In this document: positions 57,264-64,000 of the stretch, one piece after another
How the letters are laid out: each line of letters opens with the position of its first letter
Numbering within the stretch: position 1 is the stretch's first letter
From: an uncultured Pseudomonadota bacterium
GTDB lineage: Bacteria; Pseudomonadota; Gammaproteobacteria; Methylococcales; Methylomonadaceae
Length of the DNA: 64,000 bases
Assembly: GCA_903870545.1 (NCBI GenBank)
Contig: CAIQDI010000033.1
Location: forward strand, 62,001 to 126,000
Direction of reading: 5' to 3'
Made by a program: the position numbers and the translations under genes
The notes under the pieces: model-generated
Told to the model about the DNA's origin: nothing
The model's database searches: none
Seen by the model: the letters and a program-made list of their open reading frames with translations, nothing else

Positions 57264-57884
57264 TTATTTAGAGTAAAGTTCCACAACAAGTTGTTCATTA
57301 ATGTCACTACCTAAATCAATTCTGTCTGGAAGACTAGTAAACGTTCCCGTCATCTCTTTAGACGAAACATTAACCCAAGACGGAAAACCATACTGCTCCA
57401 TAATCACTAGAGCTTCGATAATGCGTTGCTGTTTTTTAGCTTTTTCTCTAATTGACAGCACATCACCTGGTAAGACTTGGTATGAAGGAACGTTAATCAG
57501 AGAGCCGTTTACTTGAATAGACTTGTGTGAAACAAGTTGACGAGCTTCAGCACGTGTACTGGAAAAGCCCATTCTGTAAACTACGTTATCTAGCCTTGAC
57601 TCTAAAAGATTTAACAAGTTTTCACCAGTAGCACCTTTTTTCATATCGGCTGATTTGTAGTAGTTTCTAAATTGTTTTTCTAGTACGCCATAGATTCGGC
57701 GTAAACGTTGCTTAGCGCGTAACTGTGTCGCGTAATCTGAATTTCTAGCACGTTTTGTACCATGTTGACCTGGTTTCTGATCTAATTTACATTTATTTTC
57801 CAGCGATTTGCCCCTGCCTTTCAAAAATAAATCAGTGCCTTCTCTACGGCTTAATTTACAAGTTGGTCCTAGGTATCTTGCCAT
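57264..57884 (-). CDS. rpsD: 30S ribosomal protein S4
   Basis: S4 initiates small-subunit assembly and, in E. coli, represses the alpha operon by binding its leader. The 206-residue protein shows [42 protein letters not shown] and the S4 RNA-binding domain [24 protein letters not shown]. Length equals E. coli S4. It lies between rpsK and rpoA as expected. Confidence 0.98.
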   Translation of the reverse strand: MARYLGPTCKLSRREGTDLFLKGRGKSLENKCKLDQKPGQHGTKRARNSDYATQLRAKQRLRRIYGVLEKQFRNYYKSADMKKGATGENLLNLLESRLDNVVYRMGFSSTRAEARQLVSHKSIQVNGSLINVPSYQVLPGDVLSIREKAKKQQRIIEALVIMEQYGFPSWVNVSSKEMTGTFTSLPDRIDLGSDINEQLVVELYSK

Positions 57885-57904
57885 GTTTTAATACTCCAGT
57901 TTCT

Positions 57905-58291
57905 CTACACGCGACGCTTTTTGGGAGGGCGACAACCATTATGTGGAATGGGAGTCACGTCAGTAATATTGTTAATTTTAAAGCCTAGGTTATTCAGGGA
58001 GCGTACTGCCGATTCTCGACCTGGACCCGGCCCCTTAATTAACACATCAAGGTTTTTCATTCCATATTCTTGAGCAACAGCCCCAGCTTTTTCAGCTGCC
58101 ACCTGAGCAGCGAATGGGGTGCTTTTGCGTGAACCTCGGAATCCTGATCCACCTGATGTAGCCCAAGACAGTGCGTTGCCTTTTCTATCAGTAATTGTAA
58201 TTATTGTGTTGTTAAAAGATGCGTGAACGTGTGCTATGCCATCGGCAACTTCTTTTTTAATACGTTTTCTTGAACGATTTTGACTAGCCAT
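57905..58291 (-). CDS. rpsK: 30S ribosomal protein S11
   Basis: S11 forms part of the small-subunit platform near the mRNA exit. The 128-residue protein contains [31 protein letters not shown] and the C-terminal [18 protein letters not shown]. Typical length. It is placed between rpsM and rpsD in the standard alpha-operon order. Confidence 0.98.
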   Translation of the reverse strand: MASQNRSRKRIKKEVADGIAHVHASFNNTIITITDRKGNALSWATSGGSGFRGSRKSTPFAAQVAAEKAGAVAQEYGMKNLDVLIKGPGPGRESAVRSLNNLGFKINNITDVTPIPHNGCRPPKKRRV

Positions 58292-58315
58292 TAGCTGATA
58301 CTCTTAAAATTGTGC

Positions 58316-58672
58316 TTATTTTTTAATTGGTTTACGAGGTCCTTTACGAGTGCGTGCATTCGTTCTAGTACGCTGCCCCCTTAATGGCAATCCTCTACGA
58401 TGTCTTATCCCACGATAACAACCTAAATCCATTAGGCGCTTGATGTTCATTGACACTTCACGACGAAGATCACCTTCGACAGTCATCTTCGCTATAACGC
58501 CACGAATAGCTTCTATCTTATCTTCAGTTAAATCCTTGATTTTTACCGAAGTTAACACACCTACTTCGCCGCAAATTTCACTTGCAGTTTGACGACCTAT
58601 GCCATAAATCGCTGTTAAAGCGATAACTGCGTGTTTGTGATCTGGTACATTTATCCCAGCAATACGTGCCAT
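58316..58672 (-). CDS. rpsM: 30S ribosomal protein S13
   Basis: S13 is in the head of the small subunit and contacts the P-site tRNA. The 118-residue protein starts [26 protein letters not shown] and ends in the basic [16 protein letters not shown]. It is the first gene of the alpha operon. A candidate promoter and palindrome precede it (58716-58747). Confidence 0.98.
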   Translation of the reverse strand: MARIAGINVPDHKHAVIALTAIYGIGRQTASEICGEVGVLTSVKIKDLTEDKIEAIRGVIAKMTVEGDLRREVSMNIKRLMDLGCYRGIRHRRGLPLRGQRTRTNARTRKGPRKPIKK

Positions 58673-58715
58673 TTAATACTCTCCTGAGTACATATTCTAA
58701 TTCTAAGATTGGTTC

Positions 58716-58747
58716 CCCAATTATAACATATTGTAATAATTGGGCAA
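58716..58747 (-). promoter_or_regulatory. Candidate alpha-operon promoter embedded in a palindrome
   Basis: On the minus strand TTGCCC (58747-58742), a 16-bp spacer and TATAAT (58725-58720) form a likely sigma70 promoter about 48 bp before rpsM. The same bases form a palindrome CCCAATTAT...ATAATTGGG (58716-58744; nine pairs, then three more after one mismatch). The RNA hairpin lacks a U-run. It could combine a promoter with a regulatory or processing site. Confidence 0.55.
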
Positions 58748-58755
58748 TTATAAAC

Positions 58756-58869
58756 TTAACCTTGACGCTGTTTGTGTCTACCATCTTCACAAATAACCCT
58801 TACAACGCCATTTCTTTTTACAATTTTGCATTTTCTGCAAATTGTTTTCACAGAAGCGCGAACTTTCAT
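58756..58869 (-). CDS. rpmJ: 50S ribosomal protein L36
   Basis: This short gene is missing from the ORF track. From ATG 58869, preceded by a strong GGAGG-type site, it encodes 37 residues: [20 protein letters not shown] then [17 protein letters not shown]. The zinc ligands are present (CRKC, a third Cys and a His), so it is the C+ form. Position between secY and rpsM matches E. coli. It is one residue shorter than E. coli L36. Confidence 0.97.
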   Translation of the reverse strand: MKVRASVKTICRKCKIVKRNGVVRVICEDGRHKQRQG

Positions 58870-58910
58870 AGAACCTCCAATACTTCACAATGTTATAAAG
58901 TTGCTGACCG

Positions 58911-60233
58911 TTATTTTTTTAGGTTAGCTTTTTTCATTAAACCTTCATACTGCTGTGACATAACATGGGTTTGCATCTGGGAAATAAAATCCATGACGAC
59001 GACAACAATAATTAACAACGAAGTCCCACCAAAGTAGAATGGAACATTCCAATAAACAATTAAAAACTCTGGTAACAGGCAGACCAACGTAATGTAAAAA
59101 GCACCAATCAATGTAAGCCTAGTCATTACCTTATCGATATAAGCACTGGTCTGGATACCAGGTCTGATACCTGGTAAGAATGCACCTGACTTTTTCAAAT
59201 TATCAGCTGTTTCCTTAGAATTAAACACTAAAGCAGTATAAAAAAAACAAAAGAAAACAATCGCTAATGCATAAAAAATAACATAAACGGGCTGTCCTGG
59301 TGAAAGCAGTGTTGCAAAGTCTTGCAACCATCCAAATCCTTCGCTTTTGCCAAACCATCCGGCAATCGTTGCAGGAAAAAGAATTATACTAGATGCAAAA
59401 ATAGGAGGGATGACACCAGCCATGTTTAACTTCAATGGTAAAAAGCTACTTTGACCTGCGTATGATTTACGCCCCTGTTGTCTTTTTGGATAGTTAATAA
59501 CAATACGCCGCTGACCGCGCTCTACAAAAACCACTAGCATTGTTACGGAAATTGAAATCAAAAAAAGCAACACAATAAACGCACTACTCATCTCACCTGT
59601 TCTAACAAGTTCAAAAGTACTACCAATTGCCTTCGGTAAACCTGATACAATCCCTGCAAAAATAATCATCGATATACCATTTCCAATGCCTCGCTCTGTA
59701 ACCTGCTCTCCTAGCCACATTAAGAAAATAGTCCCAGTAACCAGTGTGATTGTTGTAATTACAACAAAATCAAAACCTGGACTAAGCACAACTGACAAAC
59801 CACCTGCTGTTTGATTCTGTAATGCTAAAGAAATACCAATTCCCTGGAAAGTAGCTAAAACAACAGTTCCATAACGGGTAAACTGGGCAATTTTACGCCT
59901 TCCCAGTTCGCCATCTTTCTTCATTTGCTCCATTGAAGGCACAACAACCGTCATAAGTTGCATAATGATAGAGGCTGATATGTAGGGCATAATCCCTAGC
60001 GCAAACAAGCTCAACCGCATCAAAGCTCCACCTGAAAACATATTAAACATGTCCAGAATGGAACTACCTTGCTGTTGAAACATTGTAGCTAAAGCTTTAG
60101 GATCTATTCCTGGAACAGGAATGTGCGCCCCAACACGATAAACGATAAAAGCACCCAAAACAAAAAGCAGACGTGCTTTTAATTCTGAAAAATCACCGGT
60201 TTTATTTGCCATTTGCGCTCTTGATACACTCAC
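58911..60233 (-). CDS. secY: Protein translocase subunit SecY
   Basis: SecY forms the protein-conducting channel with SecE and SecG. The 440-residue protein has ten membrane helices. Typical sites are [23 protein letters not shown]-like near the N-terminus, the [28 protein letters not shown] loop, and [22 protein letters not shown] in the large C-terminal loop. It begins immediately after rplO (no gap), as in the spc operon. Confidence 0.98.
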   Translation of the reverse strand: MSVSRAQMANKTGDFSELKARLLFVLGAFIVYRVGAHIPVPGIDPKALATMFQQQGSSILDMFNMFSGGALMRLSLFALGIMPYISASIIMQLMTVVVPSMEQMKKDGELGRRKIAQFTRYGTVVLATFQGIGISLALQNQTAGGLSVVLSPGFDFVVITTITLVTGTIFLMWLGEQVTERGIGNGISMIIFAGIVSGLPKAIGSTFELVRTGEMSSAFIVLLFLISISVTMLVVFVERGQRRIVINYPKRQQGRKSYAGQSSFLPLKLNMAGVIPPIFASSIILFPATIAGWFGKSEGFGWLQDFATLLSPGQPVYVIFYALAIVFFCFFYTALVFNSKETADNLKKSGAFLPGIRPGIQTSAYIDKVMTRLTLIGAFYITLVCLLPEFLIVYWNVPFYFGGTSLLIIVVVVMDFISQMQTHVMSQQYEGLMKKANLKK

Positions 60234-60668
60234 TTACGCCTCTACTTTTCCACCAGCAGCTTCAATAGACTCTTTTGCACCTACTGTTACCTTTACACCT
60301 TTTACAGTTATCGGTTTAGTCAGCTCGCCTGATTTAATAATACGAGCAACCTTTGTAAAAATTGGCACGATGTTAGCGTCAATCAAGACTTTTAAGTCAA
60401 TCACATCCACGGTCAAGTCATTTAGTTCGCTAAGTCGTACTTCAGAGGAAAACCTTGCTTTATGAGAAGTAAAACCTACCTTTGGCAAGCGGCGTTGCAA
60501 CGGCATTTGACCGCCTTCAAAGCCTACTTTGTGAAATCCCCCACTACGAGCTTTTTGACCTTTATGACCACGACCACAAGTTTTTCCCATAGTACAGCCG
60601 ATACCACGACCTACACGCCTAGACTTTTTACGCGCACCATCTGCAGCTTTAATTGTATTTAGAAACAT
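60234..60668 (-). CDS. rplO: 50S ribosomal protein L15
   Basis: L15 is a large-subunit protein with a basic extended N-terminus. The 144-residue sequence has [36 protein letters not shown] and [20 protein letters not shown], both conserved. Start overlaps the rpmD stop by one base. Confidence 0.98.
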   Translation of the reverse strand: MFLNTIKAADGARKKSRRVGRGIGCTMGKTCGRGHKGQKARSGGFHKVGFEGGQMPLQRRLPKVGFTSHKARFSSEVRLSELNDLTVDVIDLKVLIDANIVPIFTKVARIIKSGELTKPITVKGVKVTVGAKESIEAAGGKVEA

Positions 60669-60850
60669 TAAACCTCCTCAACTTTGAGCATGTAAGCTAC
60701 TTTGTTGATCATCCCTCTGTTTTCTGGGGTATTCACTACTTTAACCGTCTGGTTAATTTTACGCAAACCTAAACCTTTCAAACAAGCTCTATGATTAGGT
60801 AAACGTCCAAACCGACTTTTCGTCATTGTGACACTCAGCATATTATTCAT
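60668..60850 (-). CDS. rpmD: 50S ribosomal protein L30
   Basis: The start is placed at ATG 60850, four bases after the rpsE stop. It gives 60 residues ([20 protein letters not shown]...), the family size, whereas the ORF track adds 16 codons that overlap rps[38 protein letters not shown] is typical of bacterial L30. Confidence 0.96.
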   Translation of the reverse strand: MNNMLSVTMTKSRFGRLPNHRACLKGLGLRKINQTVKVVNTPENRGMINKVAYMLKVEEV

Positions 60851-60854
60851 ATCA

Positions 60855-61361
60855 TTAACCACTGATTTTATCAACAGATAAACCACGTTTTGCGGCAATT
60901 TGGTGAGCGTTGTGCATTCCAGTTAAACCGTTAATCGTAGCACGAACTACGTTGATTGGATTATTCGTTCCAATACACTTTGCTAAAACGTTATGTACGC
61001 CAACAACTTCAAAAACTGCACGCATCACGCCACCTGCGATAATTCCAGTACCTTCTGAAGCAGGCTGCATATAAATTTTCGCGGCACCTGTCGTATTAGT
61101 AATAGCATACTGAAGGGTATCGCCTTTCAATTCAACTTTACGCATATTTTTACGCGCTTGTTCTAACGACTTTTGAATAGCAATTGGTACTTCACGAGCT
61201 TTACTAACGCCGTAACCAACGCGCCCTTCACCATCACCAACAACAGTCAAAGCAGTAAAACCAAAAACACGACCGCCTTTTACCACTTTTGCGACCCGTC
61301 TAACATTAACCAATTTTTCTTGTAAGCCGTCAGTGGAACCTTGAGTAGGTGCTGTAGCCAT
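60855..61361 (-). CDS. rpsE: 30S ribosomal protein S5
   Basis: S5 helps decoding fidelity and mRNA helicase activity of the small subunit. The 168-residue protein has [35 protein letters not shown] and the C-terminal [27 protein letters not shown]. Typical length; in spc-operon position between rplR and rpmD. Confidence 0.98.
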   Translation of the reverse strand: MATAPTQGSTDGLQEKLVNVRRVAKVVKGGRVFGFTALTVVGDGEGRVGYGVSKAREVPIAIQKSLEQARKNMRKVELKGDTLQYAITNTTGAAKIYMQPASEGTGIIAGGVMRAVFEVVGVHNVLAKCIGTNNPINVVRATINGLTGMHNAHQIAAKRGLSVDKISG

Positions 61362-61370
61362 TGTATTCTC

Positions 61371-61724
61371 CTAAAATTTCAAGCCAGCTTCACGAGCTGC
61401 ATCTGCCAATGCTTTGACGCGACCATGGTATTTAAATCCTGAACGATCAAATGCAACCTCAGTAACACCTGCTGCAAGAGCCTTCTCAGCTATACGCTTA
61501 CCTACCGCTATCGCAGCTGTGATATTGCTCGTTCCTTTCAAATCGGCTTTTATTTCAGACTGATTAGTGGAAACGCTCGCCAGAGTCACGGTGCCATCGC
61601 CACTAATAATTTGTGCATAGATATGCTGGGATGTCTTGTGAATTGACAACCGGGACGCACTCAACTTTTTAATTTGACTGCGTAGTTTTAATGCACGTTT
61701 CATACGAGTTTGTTTCTTATCCAT
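61371..61724 (-). CDS. rplR: 50S ribosomal protein L18
   Basis: L18 binds 5S rRNA. The start is placed at ATG 61724 ([15 protein letters not shown]), giving 117 residues as in E. coli; the track's 51 extra codons lie in rplF. The sequence [16 protein letters not shown] and the C-terminal [26 protein letters not shown] are conserved. Confidence 0.97.
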   Translation of the reverse strand: MDKKQTRMKRALKLRSQIKKLSASRLSIHKTSQHIYAQIISGDGTVTLASVSTNQSEIKADLKGTSNITAAIAVGKRIAEKALAAGVTEVAFDRSGFKYHGRVKALADAAREAGLKF

Positions 61725-61734
61725 AACGCTACCC

Positions 61735-62268
61735 TTATTTTTTCTTAGCTTCTTTTCTAGCGACATGCTCGTCTGAATAACGCACACCTTTACCTTTGTA
61801 AGGCTCGGGTGGTCGATAAGCGCGAATTTTTGCTGCAACCTGTCCAACAAGTTGCTTATCACTGCCTTTAAGGACAATCTCGGTTTGGTTTGGTGTTTCT
61901 ACGGAAACCCCTACAGGGACTTCAAACTCAACTGGGTGCGAAAAACCAAGCGACAAACTAAGAGTATTTTCTTTCGCTTGTGCTCTATAACCAACACCAA
62001 CCAGAGTCAATTTTTTCTCAAAACCGACAGATACACCGATCACCATGTTATTTACAATCGCTCTAGCTGTACCAGCTTGAGCAGTCGCATTTTTATCGTC
62101 CCTATCCCACAGCATAGAAATCAAACTATCTGTAATTTCTATACCAACTAATGAATTAAAATCAAACGACAACAAACCTTTACTACCTTTAATAGTCAGA
62201 CTGCTCCCTTTAATTTCAACATCTACGCCGCTTGGAATAGTAACGGGAGCTTTAGCAATTCTTGACAT
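61735..62268 (-). CDS. rplF: 50S ribosomal protein L6
   Basis: L6 lies near the sarcin-ricin loop of the large subunit. The start is placed at ATG 62268 ([19 protein letters not shown]), giving 177 residues, equal to E. coli; 17 track codons upstream are in rpsH. The motif [26 protein letters not shown] closes the protein as expected. Confidence 0.97.
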   Translation of the reverse strand: MSRIAKAPVTIPSGVDVEIKGSSLTIKGSKGLLSFDFNSLVGIEITDSLISMLWDRDDKNATAQAGTARAIVNNMVIGVSVGFEKKLTLVGVGYRAQAKENTLSLSLGFSHPVEFEVPVGVSVETPNQTEIVLKGSDKQLVGQVAAKIRAYRPPEPYKGKGVRYSDEHVARKEAKKK

Positions 62269-62281
62269 AACTACGCCTCTG

Positions 62282-62677
62282 TTAGCAAACGGTACAAATA
62301 ACTTCGCCGCCATGTCCAATCGCGCGAGCGGCTCTATCGGTCATTACCCCATTTGAGGTTGATACGATAGCCACACCCAATCCGCCGAGAACTTTAGGCA
62401 ACTCATCTTTTGATTTATAAATGCGTAAACCTGGTCTACTGATTCTTTTAATATTTTCAATAACCGGTGTACCTTTGTAATACTTTAACTCAACAGTCAT
62501 TTCTGTGTGACTGCCATTGGTTTCGGTACCAAAATCTGTAATATAACCTTCTTCTTTAAGTACTTTTGCAATAGATACTTTAAGTTTAGACGAAGGTTGT
62601 TTTATAAATTTTTTACCAGCAGACTGACCGTTTCTAATGCGTGTCAGCATATCCGCTACTGGATCTGTCATACTCAT
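62282..62677 (-). CDS. rpsH: 30S ribosomal protein S8
   Basis: S8 binds helix 21 of 16S rRNA and, in E. coli, represses the spc operon translationally. The 131-residue protein shows [18 protein letters not shown] and the C-terminal [26 protein letters not shown]. Standard length and position. Confidence 0.98.
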   Translation of the reverse strand: MSMTDPVADMLTRIRNGQSAGKKFIKQPSSKLKVSIAKVLKEEGYITDFGTETNGSHTEMTVELKYYKGTPVIENIKRISRPGLRIYKSKDELPKVLGGLGVAIVSTSNGVMTDRAARAIGHGGEVICTVC

Positions 62678-62709
62678 CGCTTAATTCTCCAAAATTGATC
62701 CAACAGAAG

Positions 62710-63015
62710 TTACCAACTTGCCTTAACAACACCTGGTACGTCGCCGCGCATTGTAGCTTCACGTAATTTATTACGACTCAAGCCGAACTTGCGGTAATAA
62801 CCATGTGGGCGACCAGTTAAATTACAACGGTTACGCACCCTTGATGCACTGGAGTCTCTGGGTAATTTTTGAAGCTGCAAATGAGCAGATTCCTTATCTT
62901 CAAAAGTGGCATTAGGGTTTCTAATAGTTTCCTTTAAAGATTTACGTTTAACGTTATACTTTTTAACTAACTGCTTGCGCTTTTCTTCACGTGCAATCAT
63001 TGATTTTTTTGCCAT
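62710..63015 (-). CDS. rpsN: 30S ribosomal protein S14
   Basis: S14 of the long, zinc-free type (101 residues): [19 protein letters not shown] and the C-terminal [24 protein letters not shown] with only one cysteine, so no CxxC zinc site. Position between rplE and rpsH is standard. Confidence 0.97.
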   Translation of the reverse strand: MAKKSMIAREEKRKQLVKKYNVKRKSLKETIRNPNATFEDKESAHLQLQKLPRDSSASRVRNRCNLTGRPHGYYRKFGLSRNKLREATMRGDVPGVVKASW

Positions 63016-63029
63016 AATCTATCGCCCTT

Positions 63030-63569
63030 CTACTGCTTAAACGGAAAATTAAACAACTTCAACAACGCTAAACCTTCTTCGTTCGTTTGGGCTGTTGTCG
63101 TGATAGTGATGTCCATACCGCGCAACATGTCGATTTTGTCGTAATCAATTTCAGGAAAAATAATTTGTTCTTTTACACCCATCGAATAATTACCGCGCCC
63201 ATCAAAACTTTTTGGATTTAATCCCCTAAAGTCACGAACTCGTGGAATTGAAATGCTAATCAAGCGATCCAAAAATTCGTACATTTTGTCACTACGCAAG
63301 GTAACTTTACATCCAATAGGCATGTCGTCACGAATTTTAAAGCCTGCTATGGACTTCCGTGCTAGTGTTATTACAGGTTTTTGACCTGAAATTTTTTCCA
63401 TATCACTAATTGCAAACTGCAGTACCTTTTTGTCTGCTACAGCTCCACTCACACCCATATTAAGGGTGATTTTAGTGATGCGTGGTGCCTGCATTACAGA
63501 CTTGTAACCAAACTGCTCAATAAGAGCAGGGCGAACAGATTCTTTGTATACCGATTCTAATCTAGCCAT
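63030..63569 (-). CDS. rplE: 50S ribosomal protein L5
   Basis: L5 binds 5S rRNA and contacts the P-site tRNA. The 179-residue protein contains [41 protein letters not shown] and the C-terminal [25 protein letters not shown], all conserved. Length equals E. coli L5. Confidence 0.98.
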   Translation of the reverse strand: MARLESVYKESVRPALIEQFGYKSVMQAPRITKITLNMGVSGAVADKKVLQFAISDMEKISGQKPVITLARKSIAGFKIRDDMPIGCKVTLRSDKMYEFLDRLISISIPRVRDFRGLNPKSFDGRGNYSMGVKEQIIFPEIDYDKIDMLRGMDITITTTAQTNEEGLALLKLFNFPFKQ

Positions 63570-63578
63570 GATTCACCT

Positions 63579-63896
63579 TTAAGAGTCTACAACTTCATTA
63601 GTTGATTTGAAGTATCTGACTTTTTTTCCATCTTCTAAGAATCTAAAGCCTACCCGATCTGCCTTTTTTGTTACAGGGTTGTACAAACCTACGTTGGAGA
63701 TTTCAATCGGCATATCTTTCACCACAAAGCCACCCTGAACGCCTGCGTTAGGATTTGGCTTTTGGCTTTTTTTCACCTGATTAATACCTTCAACGAGAAT
63801 TTTGTTATTTTTGAGGATTTGTGTAACCAGACCGCTTTTGCCTCGATCCCTGCCTATGCGAACGATAACCTCGTCGCCTTTTTTAATTTTTTGCAT
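63579..63896 (-). CDS. rplX: 50S ribosomal protein L24
   Basis: L24 is an early-assembly protein with a KOW motif ([24 protein letters not shown]). The 105-residue length equals the family norm. The [22 protein letters not shown] stretch is conserved. It lies 10 bp before rplE. Confidence 0.98.
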   Translation of the reverse strand: MQKIKKGDEVIVRIGRDRGKSGLVTQILKNNKILVEGINQVKKSQKPNPNAGVQGGFVVKDMPIEISNVGLYNPVTKKADRVGFRFLEDGKKVRYFKSTNEVVDS

Positions 63897-63912
63897 AATT
63901 TTTGCCTCGACC

Positions 63913-64000
63913 TTATAACACTTCAGGTGCTAATGAAATAATCTTCATAAACTTGTCACCTCTGAGTTCACGCGTCACAGGACCAAAAATTCGCGTTCCC
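63913..64000 (-). CDS. rplN: 50S ribosomal protein L14, C-terminus only
   Basis: The right window edge cuts this gene. The last 28 residues plus stop are visible on the minus strand: [20 protein letters not shown] followed by ISLAPEVL. This end is characteristic of L14. It is the first visible gene of the spc operon, 16 bp upstream of rplX. Missing from the ORF track because it is partial. Confidence 0.95.
   Translation of the reverse strand, partial: GTRIFGPVTRELRGDKFMKIISLAPEVL

Overview
The window looks like chromosomal core DNA from an aerobic, AT-leaning gammaproteobacterium that assimilates formaldehyde by the ribulose monophosphate (RuMP) route, most likely a type I methanotroph (Methylococcales). 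Evidence: 3-hexulose-6-phosphate synthase and 6-phospho-3-hexuloisomerase genes sit next to transketolase and transaldolase. Hda, HflD, HemX/HemY, GlnRS and split CcmA/CcmB are typical of Gammaproteobacteria. A RuMP-using methylotroph such as Methylophaga is the main alternative. No rRNA, tRNA, CRISPR array, insertion sequence or prophage was seen.

Layout. 0-5.0 kb (minus): an unusual chemosensory cluster with a soluble double-tip MCP, a triple CheW, CheB and a HEAT-repeat protein cut by the window edge. 5.2-12.1 kb (plus): gyrA, a split YeeE/YedE transporter pair, ftsH, arsC-like, DUF2069 and hda, ended by a strong bidirectional terminator. 12.2-17.9 kb (minus): the RuMP cluster hps-phi / tkt - two repeat proteins - tal. 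18-21.9 kb: glnS, a secreted heme-binding (GlcG/HbpS-like) protein, a DUF3530 protein and a lipoprotein. 22-31.6 kb (plus): two tandem dynamin-like GTPases, glyQS, a TonB-dependent receptor, gmhB and plsC. 31.6-39.3 kb: a ferritin-like diiron protein (minus), then tatBC, a MORN-type lipoprotein, moaB, DUF423, hflD, prmC and a P-type ATPase resembling Na,K-ATPases. 39.3-48.6 kb (minus): hemCDXY-lipoprotein-ccmAB, valS and a stand-alone DsbD-alpha-like domain. 48.7-55.8 kb: fxsA, a membrane-anchored methyltransferase, uvrD (minus), DUF2892, DUF3422, dnaJ and dapB. 55.8-64 kb (minus): the spc and alpha ribosomal protein operons from rplN (partial) to rplQ, including a 37-residue rpmJ missing from the ORF track.

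Functional links. hps-phi fix formaldehyde to fructose 6-phosphate, and tkt and tal regenerate the acceptor. Heme synthesis (hemCD) is coupled to the CcmAB exporter subunits of cytochrome c maturation. tatBC lies close to moaB. The most novel item is the pair of adjacent proteins between tkt and tal. They share a repeated [GSRKN]-V-x-x-Y-[LI] motif (nine copies in a soluble protein, three in the tail of a membrane protein) and look like multivalent scaffold or docking proteins. Function is unknown; the proposal of a RuMP-enzyme or membrane scaffold is inference only.
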